DNA from: Microcyclospora pomicola
Taxonomy: Eukaryota; Ascomycota; Dothideomycetes; Capnodiales
Reading direction: 5' to 3'
Length of the DNA stretch: 64,000 nucleotides
NCBI GenBank assembly: GCA_002786065.1
Contig: NHNY01000007.1
Coordinates: 496,001 to 560,000, forward strand
The number at the start of each line of letters is the position of its first letter. Position 1 is the first letter of the stretch. The notes below the pieces were generated by a model. It searched no databases. It was not told the DNA's origin and was given only the letters and a program-made list of their open reading frames with translations. The translations under genes were made by a program, and so were the position numbers. Shown in pieces: positions 42,899 to 54,279 of this stretch.

Positions 42899-43559
42899 AT
42901 GTCTTCCAATGTCGGCCTCACGACTCCTCGCGGCTCTGGCACATCAGGATATGTACAGCGCAACCTTTCCAATCTACGGCCTCGGGATCGCGACCAGCCA
43001 TACCCCGATCGCGACTCGCTGGACACACTCAAACACCGCCAACGACAACCTGACAAAGATATCCTCGAGCATGACCGGAAACGAGAGATCGAGGTGAAGG
43101 TTTTCGAGTTACGCGACCGCTTAGAGGACGAAGGGTATGTTAGCTCGTTGCATGGTGGGTTCGCCGTGTGCATTCGTTGACTCAGAGACGTTTAGAGTCG
43201 AAGAAGACGATATCGATGATCAATGCGACGCGCTGCGAAAGAAACTCGAGGCTGCACAAGCACGCACCGGAACCAATGGATCTGGACCGAACGCGAAAGG
43301 TCTTAAAAGCCACCAAGTGCATGAGCTGGCCAAAGCCAAGATAGAGGAAAGTGACAAATTCCGAAAAGCTTTGGGGATCAGTAAGGAGTACGAAGAGGGC
43401 AGTCACTGGAAGCGGCAGGAGGAGAGGAAGAAGGACGCACTCAGAGAAGGGGGAAAGCCACCGGTCCGGAGTAGGAGTGATGACTCTGACAGTGGAAGTG
43501 ATCGAGATGATCGGAAGAATTACAGAACAGGGAGGGATGGGTACCGCGACAGAGACTGA
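42899..43559 (+). CDS. CWF21: Cwf21/SRRM2-type spliceosome protein
   Basis: A 199-residue pre-mRNA splicing factor of the cwf21 family, associated with Prp8/Snu114 in the NineTeen complex environment. The start at 42899 gives the family's N-terminus MSSNVGLTTPRGSGTSGYVQ. Exon 1 (42899-43134) holds the conserved LRPRDRDQPYPDRD region and REIEVKVFELRDRLEDEG. A 61-nt intron (43135-43195, GTATGT...TTTAG) is followed by exon 2 (43196-43559) with the cwf21 domain core VEEDDIDDQCDALRKKL. It ends in a charged Arg/Asp/Ser-rich tail. The short RS-like tail matches yeast-size members rather than animal SRRM2. Confidence 0.9.
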
Positions 43560-43966
43560 GATCAGCTGATCGAGAGCTCCTCGAATCGGACGATGCTCAT
43601 GACGGACGCCATACGGATCAGAATTCAATTATTCCCTGCTGCCAAAGAATATCACGACAAATCTCCTGGCCTGCGATATTCGCACGGGACGCGGCTATCT
43701 TCGGCCATGGACTGCTGATGTCAACATATCTCCAGGTTCATTCCTGTCCAGATAAGGCCTTTACATGTCGCGCTGGACGAATGCCTGTCTCGGCATTAAA
43801 AAATTGAAGCAGTTGTGCTTGTCAATTCTGGTGGCAAGGTCTGAGAACTGCCCACAAGCATCCGAGAACTATTCGTTGCCTCAGAATGCCCAAGCAAAAC
43901 ACAAGGACAATACATTAGCAGAAGTGCCACTTCCGTCATTAGACGACTTCAAAGACCGAAATTGCT
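43560..43966. other. Intergenic region
   Basis: About 400 bases between convergent genes. Nothing recognised. Confidence 0.5.
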
Positions 43967-45208
43967 CTACAGCACCATTCTCGGGTCTAGGCCTTTGACC
44001 TTGGCACTCTTTGCCTCTCCATCGAACACGAACTCGCTCACGATCTTCCCAGTCCCCGGGCCATTTTGGATGCCCCAACACGTATGCCCAGCAGCCATGA
44101 CCTCGCCTGTTATCCCAGTCAGGCCAATCAGCGGGCCTCCACTTCCACTGGCATTGACGTTGGGAAGATAGCAAGCCTGCTTCACCAGCACTTCTCCATC
44201 GCGTAATTCGTCCGAGATCGTAGAGACTTGGTCGATGATATCTTGACACCGACGCTCGTCGGTCTCGACATCTTCTGTGGTGGCGGGCAGTGGGACAAGA
44301 TGATCGCCTTCGCCGCAAGCGTATGCTTCGTTATTGGGACGAGCGTAGATCTCTGGACTGACAATCTGTCCAGCACCTTTCTTGCCTTTGGTCGTTGGCA
44401 TCCGAATCTGTGTGAAGAGAGCATACGCGCTGATTTCTCGGCTTGGCCGAATGGTGACCGAATGTGCCCGCAGTGCTGTGATGGGTGCGGTCGGATACAC
44501 ATTCCGCGTCCAAGGACCAGCAGCGATGACAACGTCGGTTGCCGGGATGGTCTCTTCCTTCCCATCCTTCAAATACGTCACACTCTCTACAGCTGTCCCT
44601 GCGGCGTTGTAATTGATCTTCTGCACCGGAGCCTGCGTCTTCACCTCAACGCCCTTCTCAGCCGCCAGCTCCGCCATGGCAGTGGTGAACATGAAAGGAT
44701 GCACCTGCGCCGTAGTGCTTGGATCGCCCATCTCATCATACACGCGCAACGCATCAGGCGCCACCCAGTCCAATTCCGCCGGCACCCCGGCCGCTCGCAG
44801 CTTTCCCAACGCCTCCTTCGTCCTCTTCTGCAAACTCACGCCTTCGGTCTTGGCCTGGCCATCACTAATCGACTTTGTCGGGCCACCGGACACCTCCCGC
44901 CCCACGCAATCAACCTGCCCGCAATGCACCGCGCGATACCCCCATCGCTGCGCACCGCCGTGCTCCTTCGCTAGCTGCTGGTGCAAGCGATAGCTGAGCG
45001 GCACAATGCTGCTCGGATATGCCCACAGCGCGAGCAGTCCGCCAGCCTTTCCGCTCGCGCCACCGGCGATCTTGCTCGCTTCCAGCAGCGTGATGGTGTG
45101 CTTGGCCGGGTCATACGAGGGGTGGCGCGAGAGAAAGTACGCCGAGCTGCACCCGATGATCCCGCCGCCGATGATGACAATGTTCTTCTTGGGCGGATCT
45201 GCAGCCAT
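43967..45208 (-). CDS. FAD-dependent oxidoreductase (DAO family, TDA3-like)
   Basis: A 413-residue flavoprotein of the D-amino-acid-oxidase/glycine-oxidase fold. The dinucleotide-binding motif is NIVIIGGGIIGCSSAYFLSR. LLEASKIAGGASGKAGGLLA follows, an arrangement I associate with yeast Tda3, a putative oxidoreductase linked to endosome-to-Golgi traffic. The C-terminal flavin-contact block is GLTGITGEVMAAGHTCWG with NGPGTGKIVSEF. I chose the ATG at 45208 because it is the only in-frame ATG before the motif and has a strong context (GCCATGG). The same frame stays open for 56 more codons upstream with an Arg/Ser/Leu-rich, presequence-like composition. The reaction substrate is unknown. Confidence 0.8.
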   Translation of the reverse strand: MAADPPKKNIVIIGGGIIGCSSAYFLSRHPSYDPAKHTITLLEASKIAGGASGKAGGLLALWAYPSSIVPLSYRLHQQLAKEHGGAQRWGYRAVHCGQVDCVGREVSGGPTKSISDGQAKTEGVSLQKRTKEALGKLRAAGVPAELDWVAPDALRVYDEMGDPSTTAQVHPFMFTTAMAELAAEKGVEVKTQAPVQKINYNAAGTAVESVTYLKDGKEETIPATDVVIAAGPWTRNVYPTAPITALRAHSVTIRPSREISAYALFTQIRMPTTKGKKGAGQIVSPEIYARPNNEAYACGEGDHLVPLPATTEDVETDERRCQDIIDQVSTISDELRDGEVLVKQACYLPNVNASGSGGPLIGLTGITGEVMAAGHTCWGIQNGPGTGKIVSEFVFDGEAKSAKVKGLDPRMVL

Positions 45209-46078
45209 GGCGAAGGAGCGATGTTGGGTGGCGAGACGGGCTGGGTAGAGTGCTAGACGCGATAGTGGTTTGGACGCCAGATTCGCTGAAGATGGCTGGA
45301 CTGAAGAAATGTAGCGTTGATAGAGAAGTGGTGTGGTGGTGGAACAGTCACGGATAGGTACCTTGGATGTTGCCACACAATGGTGGCGAATACATGTATC
45401 CTTTTTCTAAAGCAGCAAAGGAAGCTCTTCTCTTAGAGTGGAGTGCTCGATGTGGTCTCACACGTAAAGTTACGTCATTTGGCGACTCGCGCGGCAGTAC
45501 AGCACATGTACATTCAAAATCATCGCTAAGGTACTCTGCATCGTGTACGTAGGACACACCTTCATACAAGTACACTCACAGATAGAAGGGAGGTAGATAT
45601 GACCACCGTACATGTTGCAAACAAATCTAAGACATGGAAGGTTCCATCACGTTGACAATATACAATAAAGACCCGACTTATTCTTGACATTACCTACGTC
45701 TATGGCTTTGCAGACGGACATGCTGCGGTTGGAGCAAAGGCAGGAATCCACCTCGCTTTATCCATGCTTTCTGCATGAATGCGTTGTGTGGGGCGGTGTG
45801 TTGCGGGTCTCGAGAAAACGTACTGATCTGTACGTGCATGCCTGGAGCCTGTCTAGACGGTGTCGGCCTTGATCAGGAATGGTATGGACGGCGATTGCGG
45901 CCTCAATGCTTCGTTGAGCAGAAGCAGTGCGGGAAACGTGAAACTGCCAAAGCGCATAAAGTGCGTAATTATACATGATTCTCATGAAGAACCGGGGGCT
46001 ATGTTCGTCTTACTGAGCCCAGCAGCGGAGGTGCGCTGTGTTCATCTGTCGTGATATTCGTTAAGAAAAAGAAAAGCA
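45209..46078. other. Intergenic region
   Basis: About 870 bases between two minus-strand genes. The part next to 45208 remains open in frame with the oxidoreductase to about 45405. Otherwise nothing recognised. Confidence 0.5.
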
Positions 46079-46732
46079 TTATGCTCTCGCGGCCGAGCGG
46101 TCTCGCAATCCGTCTATCACCGCGCTCACGGCCTCCATATCCGCGGCGTCCACGCCCTTCGCGCTGTCCAGCACCAGCGCCAGCGCGTCCACACCCGGCT
46201 GAAAATTCCGCACCTCGCTAGACAGCGCCGAGATGGCCTTCTTGCGCACCGCCTGCTCCGCATCGTCCTGCGCCAGCCTGGCCAACTTCGGGACCGCGCC
46301 GTGTGCCAGCATGCTCTCCTGTGCTTTGATGTTGTTCTGCACCGCCGTGCTGCAGCACCACGCGGCCATGCGTCGCATCTCGCTCTCATCATGGTCGAGC
46401 TGTTGGATCAGCGGCGGCCAGAGCCCTATGTTCTCCATGTTGTTGGCGTTGTCGATCTGCTCGATCAGCTGCTCGAGGTTGTCCCACGCGACCATCTTTT
46501 CCTCCAGGCTGATTTGCGTGACGGGCGCGACGATGGCGGTCATGGATTCCCGCATGAGGTCGGCGTCGGAGGGGCCGCCGAGGAGTTGGGCGAGCATCTC
46601 GGAGTTGAGGCCACGGGAGGGATCTGAGGGTGCTGCGCCGTTGCCATTGGATTGAGAGTCGTCGGTATTGTTGGTCCCGGAGTGTTTGACGCCCCATTCT
46701 AGCAGTTGGTTGAGGGATTGTTGGTTGGCCAT
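46079..46732 (-). CDS. FES1: Hsp70 nucleotide exchange factor Fes1
   Basis: A 217-residue armadillo-type protein, the cytosolic nucleotide exchange factor for Ssa-class Hsp70 (HspBP1 family). The start at 46732 gives MANQQSLNQLLEWGVKHSG, the family's N-terminal helix. A Ser/Asn/Gly linker follows, then armadillo helices (WDNLEQLIEQIDNANNMENI, MAAWCCSTAVQNNIKAQESM, VRKKAISALSSEVRNF). Length matches fungal Fes1. Single exon. The frame is open upstream but without a better ATG. Its partner HSP70 lies at 58986-61060. It is divergent from actin. Confidence 0.92.
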   Translation of the reverse strand: MANQQSLNQLLEWGVKHSGTNNTDDSQSNGNGAAPSDPSRGLNSEMLAQLLGGPSDADLMRESMTAIVAPVTQISLEEKMVAWDNLEQLIEQIDNANNMENIGLWPPLIQQLDHDESEMRRMAAWCCSTAVQNNIKAQESMLAHGAVPKLARLAQDDAEQAVRKKAISALSSEVRNFQPGVDALALVLDSAKGVDAADMEAVSAVIDGLRDRSAARA

Positions 46733-47809
46733 GATGGTGGTGATCAGATTAGAGGAGCTGCGTGATCTGTGTTGAGATAGAACAATTGCCAAGCAATCAG
46801 GATAAGAAAGTGAAGAGACGTAAAAAAGATTGTTTGATGTATGTACTTGAACCTGAACGATGTTCGAATCAACCAATTGATGGAATTTGCGAGATGACAC
46901 TAGGACCTTCTAGGCACTTCTACAAGGGCATGAGAGCCAGATGTTCGCCGAAAGATGGACAGCTCTGCACAGGAATATTGCTGAAGCATATGGAGCGTGT
47001 CAGCTGTGTGTCTCAGCTGTCGTCAGGAGTTCTCGACATAGAAAGAGTGCCATGATAGAGCGAGTAGGCTGATGTTTTTTCCTGGTGGCGTCGCCGGCAG
47101 TCACCCAACACTCCCCGCCATATCTCGAACTACCCCGCCTTACCACCAGGAGGAAACGTGGTCTAGTGAGAGGAAACGGTAGAGCTGCTTGGAGGACAGG
47201 CTGAGAATGGACATCATGATAGTTGATGGAGAGTGGAATAATCCAACGTTTGGCTACGCTGTGATGAGGCGTAAGGAGATGCAGGACAGTAGAAGTATAG
47301 GTGACGGCGCAGGGGCTTCGTCATGACAGCACTGTGAGGCGGTGTCGACAGGGGCTTGGCATGGGCCAACGCGCGTTGAGAGCACGGAAACATGATGGGT
47401 GGCTTGATCAGGCGGCTGCAAACACACAGGCAGCAACAATATAGAAGACGGTCGAGCATATATCATAGACACATATCCATTGCAAAGCTTCATCTTCGCT
47501 GCAGTCGGTATCGTATATCAAGTGCAACATCCAATTCGACCGGATAGCTGATTGTGGGTGTGCTTGTGTGTGCCAGGGGGATTGAGTTTCGCTTACCTGA
47601 GCCCTTCGCCTTCCCGCCGCCTGCCAGACTTTCCTCTCTCACCGATCCCGCCTGTGCGTCGACCACACCTCCACTCCTCAATCTGCCACCTGCACCCCTA
47701 CTACAACCACCACCTTCATCCACCACCTCCACCACCATCTCCCGTCCTCTCTCGCCAGGACCTCACCCATCCCATCTCATCTACTCACCCACCTGTTTCA
47801 TTCGCCGCC
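46733..47809. promoter_or_regulatory. Divergent promoter interval FES1 / actin
   Basis: About 1.1 kb between FES1 and actin starts. From about 47590 to 47800 the actin-side strand is strongly pyrimidine-rich (runs of CCTTCGCC, CCACC and CTCCTC type), typical of promoters and leaders of highly expressed fungal genes. An imperfect inverted repeat (TTTCCTGGTGG near 47078 and CCACCAGGAGGAAA near 47140) lies mid-interval. Confidence 0.5.
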
Positions 47810-49390
<1,581 letters not shown>

Positions 49391-50467
49391 GCGTGTCGTG
49401 GCGATGTTGACCGCATGAATCGCGCATGATTCGTGCATGGTGTATAAATCGGACACGGCGTGGTCAAGGAGATTCGTGCAACGATGGAGCGATAGATGGA
49501 GAAAAGCGATCAAACGTGGGAATTGAGCGAGTGATGAGTGCGCGGGAGTTTTGAGACTGGCAAATCAGGATTCGACAAGGACAGCAAGGTGTTGTCATGA
49601 TTGTGTGATGATCTTTGTTTCTGCCGTCCTCTTCAGGTTCTTGTCTCGACTTGCCCACTGAGTGTGCCTTTCTTGCTCTCCTCGCTCTGCTCTTGCTCTT
49701 GCTCGGTTCTACTCACAGCGCTCTGATGTATATGCCCTTACGGCGCAATGACTGTGACAACTCTCACGAATAAAGAGCTCGATCCCTACCTATCTTTGCC
49801 ACACAGCACCATGTCTCCGTCGCCCACTATCCATGTGTCTCCTTGGTGTCTGCTGCTAGTGTTCCATATACAGCTCGCGCAAGAACTGTACGATATGTCA
49901 TGTTGGTATGATAGATGTACACACTGCTTGACTTACTAAGGCGAAGATATCTCCTCCATAGGACCTGTTCAATCTTCAATCTCTCGAGCGCGACGGGAGG
50001 GATGGCCACTTCATATAGGTCTCCGTCCTTACGATTGAAGGAACGTGGTATACGAAGTGGACAGGGTAGGACGTACGGACAGGGTAGGACGTACGGACAG
50101 GCTAGGACGTACGGACAGGCTAGGATGTACGGACGTATTGGCATCGCAGCAGACGACGGGAAAAAGACTGTCTCCATTACAGGATAGATAGGTATTGTGT
50201 GGACGTACAGTCAGGTAAGATGTATATGCTTATACTCGTTTGATATCTGCTTTCGCATCGTGATTTGTCTGTTCGATATAAGTATTTACAGCTGGCAATG
50301 TTTTCTGCTGGCCAGCGCCCTAGCTGCCTGCCTGCGTGCTAATCCCGTCTGCAAGGTTTTTGTACATTTTCTTGATCTCGAGATTTGAGCTAAAATGCCC
50401 TGCTTTCCGTTCGACTCTTTCCAGTCCCCCATCCCCCATCCAACAATCAACCAACCAATCATTCAAA
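49391..50467. other. Intergenic region downstream of actin
   Basis: About 1.1 kb between convergent genes: actin 3' flank followed by AT-rich sequence and the 18-bp tandem repeat listed separately. No gene recognised. Confidence 0.5.
50059..50134. repeat. 18-bp tandem repeat, four copies
   Basis: Four consecutive copies of GGACAGG[G/C]TAGGACGTAC (50059-50076, 50077-50094, 50095-50112, 50113-50130), with one extra substitution in the last copy (GATGTAC) and a partial fifth (GGAC). Copies 1-2 and 3-4 differ at one base, which suggests stepwise duplication. It is in non-coding sequence. Confidence 0.9.
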
Positions 50468-51151
50468 TTACTCCGCCAACAGCCCCGGCAGCTGCTCCTT
50501 GATGTAATCCACCACGGCGTCCGGGCCCCGCGTCACCTGCAGTCCCTGCGGCAGCGCGAGCGTCTTGACCTGCGGGTTGACCTCGCGCGCCTCGGACAGG
50601 ATCTTGCTGCTTTGCTCGGGCGTCCACATGGAGGCGGTGAACTGGTGACGAGTGAGAAGAGACGTTTTGACTGGGGGCAATTCGAAGGGAGGATTTGACA
50701 AGGCTTAAGGCAGGATGAGGCAGGGAAACGATGATGCTTCTGGTAAGATGGAGAAATGGCTGGGCGAGGGTATACGGGGGTCAGGGGAAAGATGTGCAAG
50801 CTCGTCTTTGCGGCGCAGGAAGCAGAATAGCAGGGGAGTTGAGCTTACCACGACGTCTGGCTTGATCTCTTCGAACTTTGCGCGGGCAGTTTCGGGACCT
50901 GAGGTAATGGATTAGCAACGATCTTGATCATATCGGAGGACTTCCACACGGAAAAGGGAGAAAAATTCGGAGGATGTCGTCGATGGGTAAAGGGAATTTA
51001 CAGTAGCCAGGGAAGACCTACTCTCAGCATTCCCGGCGTGGATGATGGTATACTGCTCCTTGAGATCCTCGACCACTCGGCCAACCAGACGCTGAGCGCG
51101 CTCGGGGGCGTTGTTGACCGTCACCAACTTGTAGGGGCCTTTGGGAGACAT
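50468..51151 (-). CDS. Small three-exon conserved protein of unknown function
   Basis: A 117-residue protein from three exons: 51151-51022, 50898-50849 and 50641-50468. Introns are 51021-50899 (GTAGGT...CTCAG, 123 nt) and 50848-50642 (GTAAGC...ACCAG, 207 nt). Spliced segments read MSPKGPYKLVTVNNAPERAQ, VVEDLKEQYTIIHAGNAE, SPETARAKFEEIKPDVV, FTASMWTPEQSSKI and LPQGLQVTRGPDAVVDYIKE. The alternating beta-alpha pattern suggests a small Rossmann-like or receiver-like fold. I recall similar proteins across Pezizomycotina without a known role. There is no signal peptide. The three exons join in frame without stops, which supports the model. Confidence 0.75.
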
Positions 51152-51997
51152 GATTGGATTTTAGATTTGAAGATGGCAGTTCAAGGGAGTTTTTCTTTCA
51201 ATGATTAAGGAATGGACTTGAGAATGGGATGTGAGATGGAAGGGCAAAGTATACGATTTCTACTCTTGGGTCGGGCTCATATGCTGGTTGTATGCAGAAG
51301 ACCTGATGTCGTACGCGAAGTCCGCGTTGTTCGGCGTACCGATGCCGGCAATCAAGTCCGGCTGATGCTGGATGAACGTTGATTTAGACGACTTGACCCT
51401 GGAGTACATACCAGTCTGGGTCTTCGAGGTAACTAGGTCGAATGCTTGCTCAGTGACGAAGCGACATCGGCTTCGTGAGCAGTAGCAAATGCCAATCTCG
51501 TCGTGATGTGTTTCTCTGTCTCATGCAAGGAAGAGAAGTCGTGAAGAGCCGTTGGCCCGTTCGTCCGGCCCCGGCACTTCATCTGGCCTGTGCTCGTGTC
51601 GACTCCATGCTCCACGACTCCTTGAACTCCTCGCTTCGACGCGTGTATTGCGTACGTTCTTTCCGCAAGTGCATTACAGCATCTGAAAGACCGCGATCAC
51701 GTCTGTCAAATGGCTGACGGACTCGATGAGCGAGGGTGTCGCTGCCATATTGGCAAGTCTTGTATGAACAGCAACGCCCAACGTGTATCATACCGATCGT
51801 GAACGAGCATTATAAGACGGAATGATGCTCGATTTCTGTATCGATCGTGGCTTGAAACGCATGGCTCTTGATGCAAGACATTGCTAGGTCAATATGGACC
51901 TTCAAGATACGAGAGCGATCAAAAGCATCGACGACGTTTCAGAAACACATTTGGGAAAGCTACTCAACACCATCGGGCAAGATTTATTGTCAACGAG
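51152..51997. other. Intergenic region, divergent
   Basis: About 850 bases between the small minus-strand gene and the AIM9-like gene. Nothing recognised beyond presumed promoters. Confidence 0.45.
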
Positions 51998-53801
51998 ATG
52001 AATGGGCTCTTGCGTGCTCCGAAGCACAGCCCGCCCTTTCTCCCAGCTACAATATGCTCCACTTTCGTCCATATTGCCCGACGCACTTTTAGCGAAGCAA
52101 CAAACTCACAACCCAGTACGTTTCGTCGATGAGCGCGTTGTGTGTCAGTATTGATTTGCCGTAGTCAGAAAGCGCGTCTACGACGACTTCTTCCACTTCA
52201 CACGCGGCAGGTTCGAGCAAAATGAAGCAAGGGAAATGGCCGCCCGTTACACTCGCTTCAATGTGTATGAGTTGGCTACAATCGCAGCAAATGCCATTGG
52301 CGCAAAGCACTGCGTTCATGTTGAAAAGCTTGCGGATGGCATGCACAACAAAGCTCTGCTGCTCACCATGGATGATGGTAGACAAGTAGTTGGTAAAGTC
52401 CCCAACCCAAATGCTGGGCTCCCGCATTATACAACGGCAAGCGAAGTTGCCACCATGGATTTCATGCGCGACGTTCTGAAGATCCCGGTCCCGAAGGTAC
52501 ACGCCTGGTCTGCCTACGCTGGGGACACTCCCGTCGAAGCTGAATATATAGTCATGGCCAAAGCCGCTGGCGTGCCTTTGAAGTCCGTATGGTATGGATG
52601 GAATCTTCCCGATCGATTTGCCATCACAAAAGAGCTTGCGCAATTCCAATCAGCGTGGACTTCTGCGTCTTACAGCGGCTATGGGAGTATTTACTATACT
52701 TCTGATTTACCTGAAGAGCACCGTCCATCACTCCAGGACGATGGAGAGGCTTCAGATTTGAATAACAAATTCGCTCTGGGCCCAACTACTGGTCGAGATT
52801 GGATAGATGATGAACGACACACCATAGAATTTGACAGAGGTCCTTGTGAGTATGGTACGTACAGCATGCCACACAGATCGACGCTCATGCGGCAAGCAGG
52901 GAAACCGCTGGAGAGCTATCTAGAGGCTATCGGGCTCCGAGAAGAAGCTTGTGTCAAAACACTGCCCCATCTTTCCCCTGCTCAAGTCACTCTATGTGGC
53001 CCCGGCACGTATCAAGCAACGCGAGAGAAGAAGTCACGAGCCATAGGATTCTACATGCAAACTTTTCAGCATCTGTTACCTACCGGCCATGGAGTGGGAA
53101 AGCCATCTGCGTGGCATGGCGACTTACACATGGAGAACATATTCGTCGATCCCGTCGAACCAACGAAAGTGACGTGTGTCATTGACTGGCAATCTACAGA
53201 AGTAGCACCTCTATTCGTTCAAGCACGCCAACCCTACCTTCTCGATCACAAAGGGCCCCAAGCGACAAGGCTAGATCGTCCGCAGCTTCCCCAGAATTTT
53301 GCAGAACTTGCGCCCGATGAGCAGGATGCCGCCAATCGACTGCTGCTTGACCAGTCTCTCTGTGTCGGCTACAATCGCTGGATGGAGAGTCGGTATCCAG
53401 ATATCTGGAAGACCTTTCAGTTCCAGGATACGCCGGCCGCCGAGCTGCTCCAGCTTGCTCGGACTTTACTCGTGGACGGAGAGGCCATCTACTCTGCTCG
53501 TGTTCTCGAACATCTCCGTGATGAGAACAGCATTCTAGAAGCTAGCGGACTGTCCGTACCGGAGGATGTACAGACCGAGATAGATGTCGATGCCGAGGGA
53601 GCCTTTCGGGGGACGAAAGCAATGTCTGAGATTGAGAATGCCTTGGGCAGTCTATTTCCTGAGCATGGATGTGTTAGGCCCGAGCAATACGATGAGACCA
53701 AAGCTGCTCTTCGGCAATGCAAGGAGCAGGTAATGGCTAGGTTCGCGACGACCGAGAGTGCACGTGCCGCTTGGAAGCACGCATGGCCCTTTGATGATTG
53801 A
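51998..53801 (+). CDS. AIM9: AIM9-like mitochondrial phosphotransferase-family protein
   Basis: A 584-residue aminoglycoside-phosphotransferase/protein-kinase-like protein resembling yeast Aim9 (altered inheritance of mitochondria). The large frame has an internal ATG at 52236, but the reading continues upstream as YDDFFHFTRGRFEQNEARE, typical of the family. A 49-nt intron (52116-52164, GTACGT...CGTAG) links this to exon 1 (51998-52115). Exon 1 encodes MNGLLRAPKHSPPFLPA and then HIARRTFSEAT, a good mitochondrial presequence. Core features are FNVYELATIAANAIG, VVGKVPNPNAGLPHYTTASE, a catalytic loop HGDLHMENIFVDP and CVIDWQSTEVAPLF, the DFG-like position. The biochemical substrate is unknown. 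Confidence 0.85.
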
Positions 53802-54279
53802 ACATAGCCGTATGCTGGTGGTACCATGCCTTGTATAGCAATTTAGCGCCAGCAGATTTCTGCTCCGGGCATACGTCGTGGCGCCTGGTGTCTTGATAGT
53901 CGTCAAAGTGCATACATGTACGCCTCTGATGAACGATTCATCTTAGCTATGTCTGACAGTAGTACCTTCACTCAGCACATCACAAACAGGCTGTAGGCCT
54001 GTGGTCAGGTAGACACACATATTCTCCGAATATTCACGGAGGTTCATAATAGATCGCAGGTAAAGTCTGGAATGTGATGAGTGGTCCCAGATAGGTATAG
54101 CGCCAACGCCTACATGGCTCTACATACTACGCCACGAAAATAGACCAAGTTCCAACTTCGATGAACGACAAGAGACGACAGTATCGGTTGCGAGACGCGT
54201 TAGTTTGGAGCATAGAACGGACCATTTGGAGAAATACTGCAGCATGTGATTGTGTCGTGGCTTGAAATCCAGTGCGCCA
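53802..54279. other. Intergenic region
   Basis: About 480 bases between tandem plus-strand genes. Nothing recognised. Confidence 0.5.

Noticed and set aside
47214-47738. Minus-strand frames upstream of actin
   Set aside because: They are the reverse of the pyrimidine-rich actin promoter and leader, and lack any domain.
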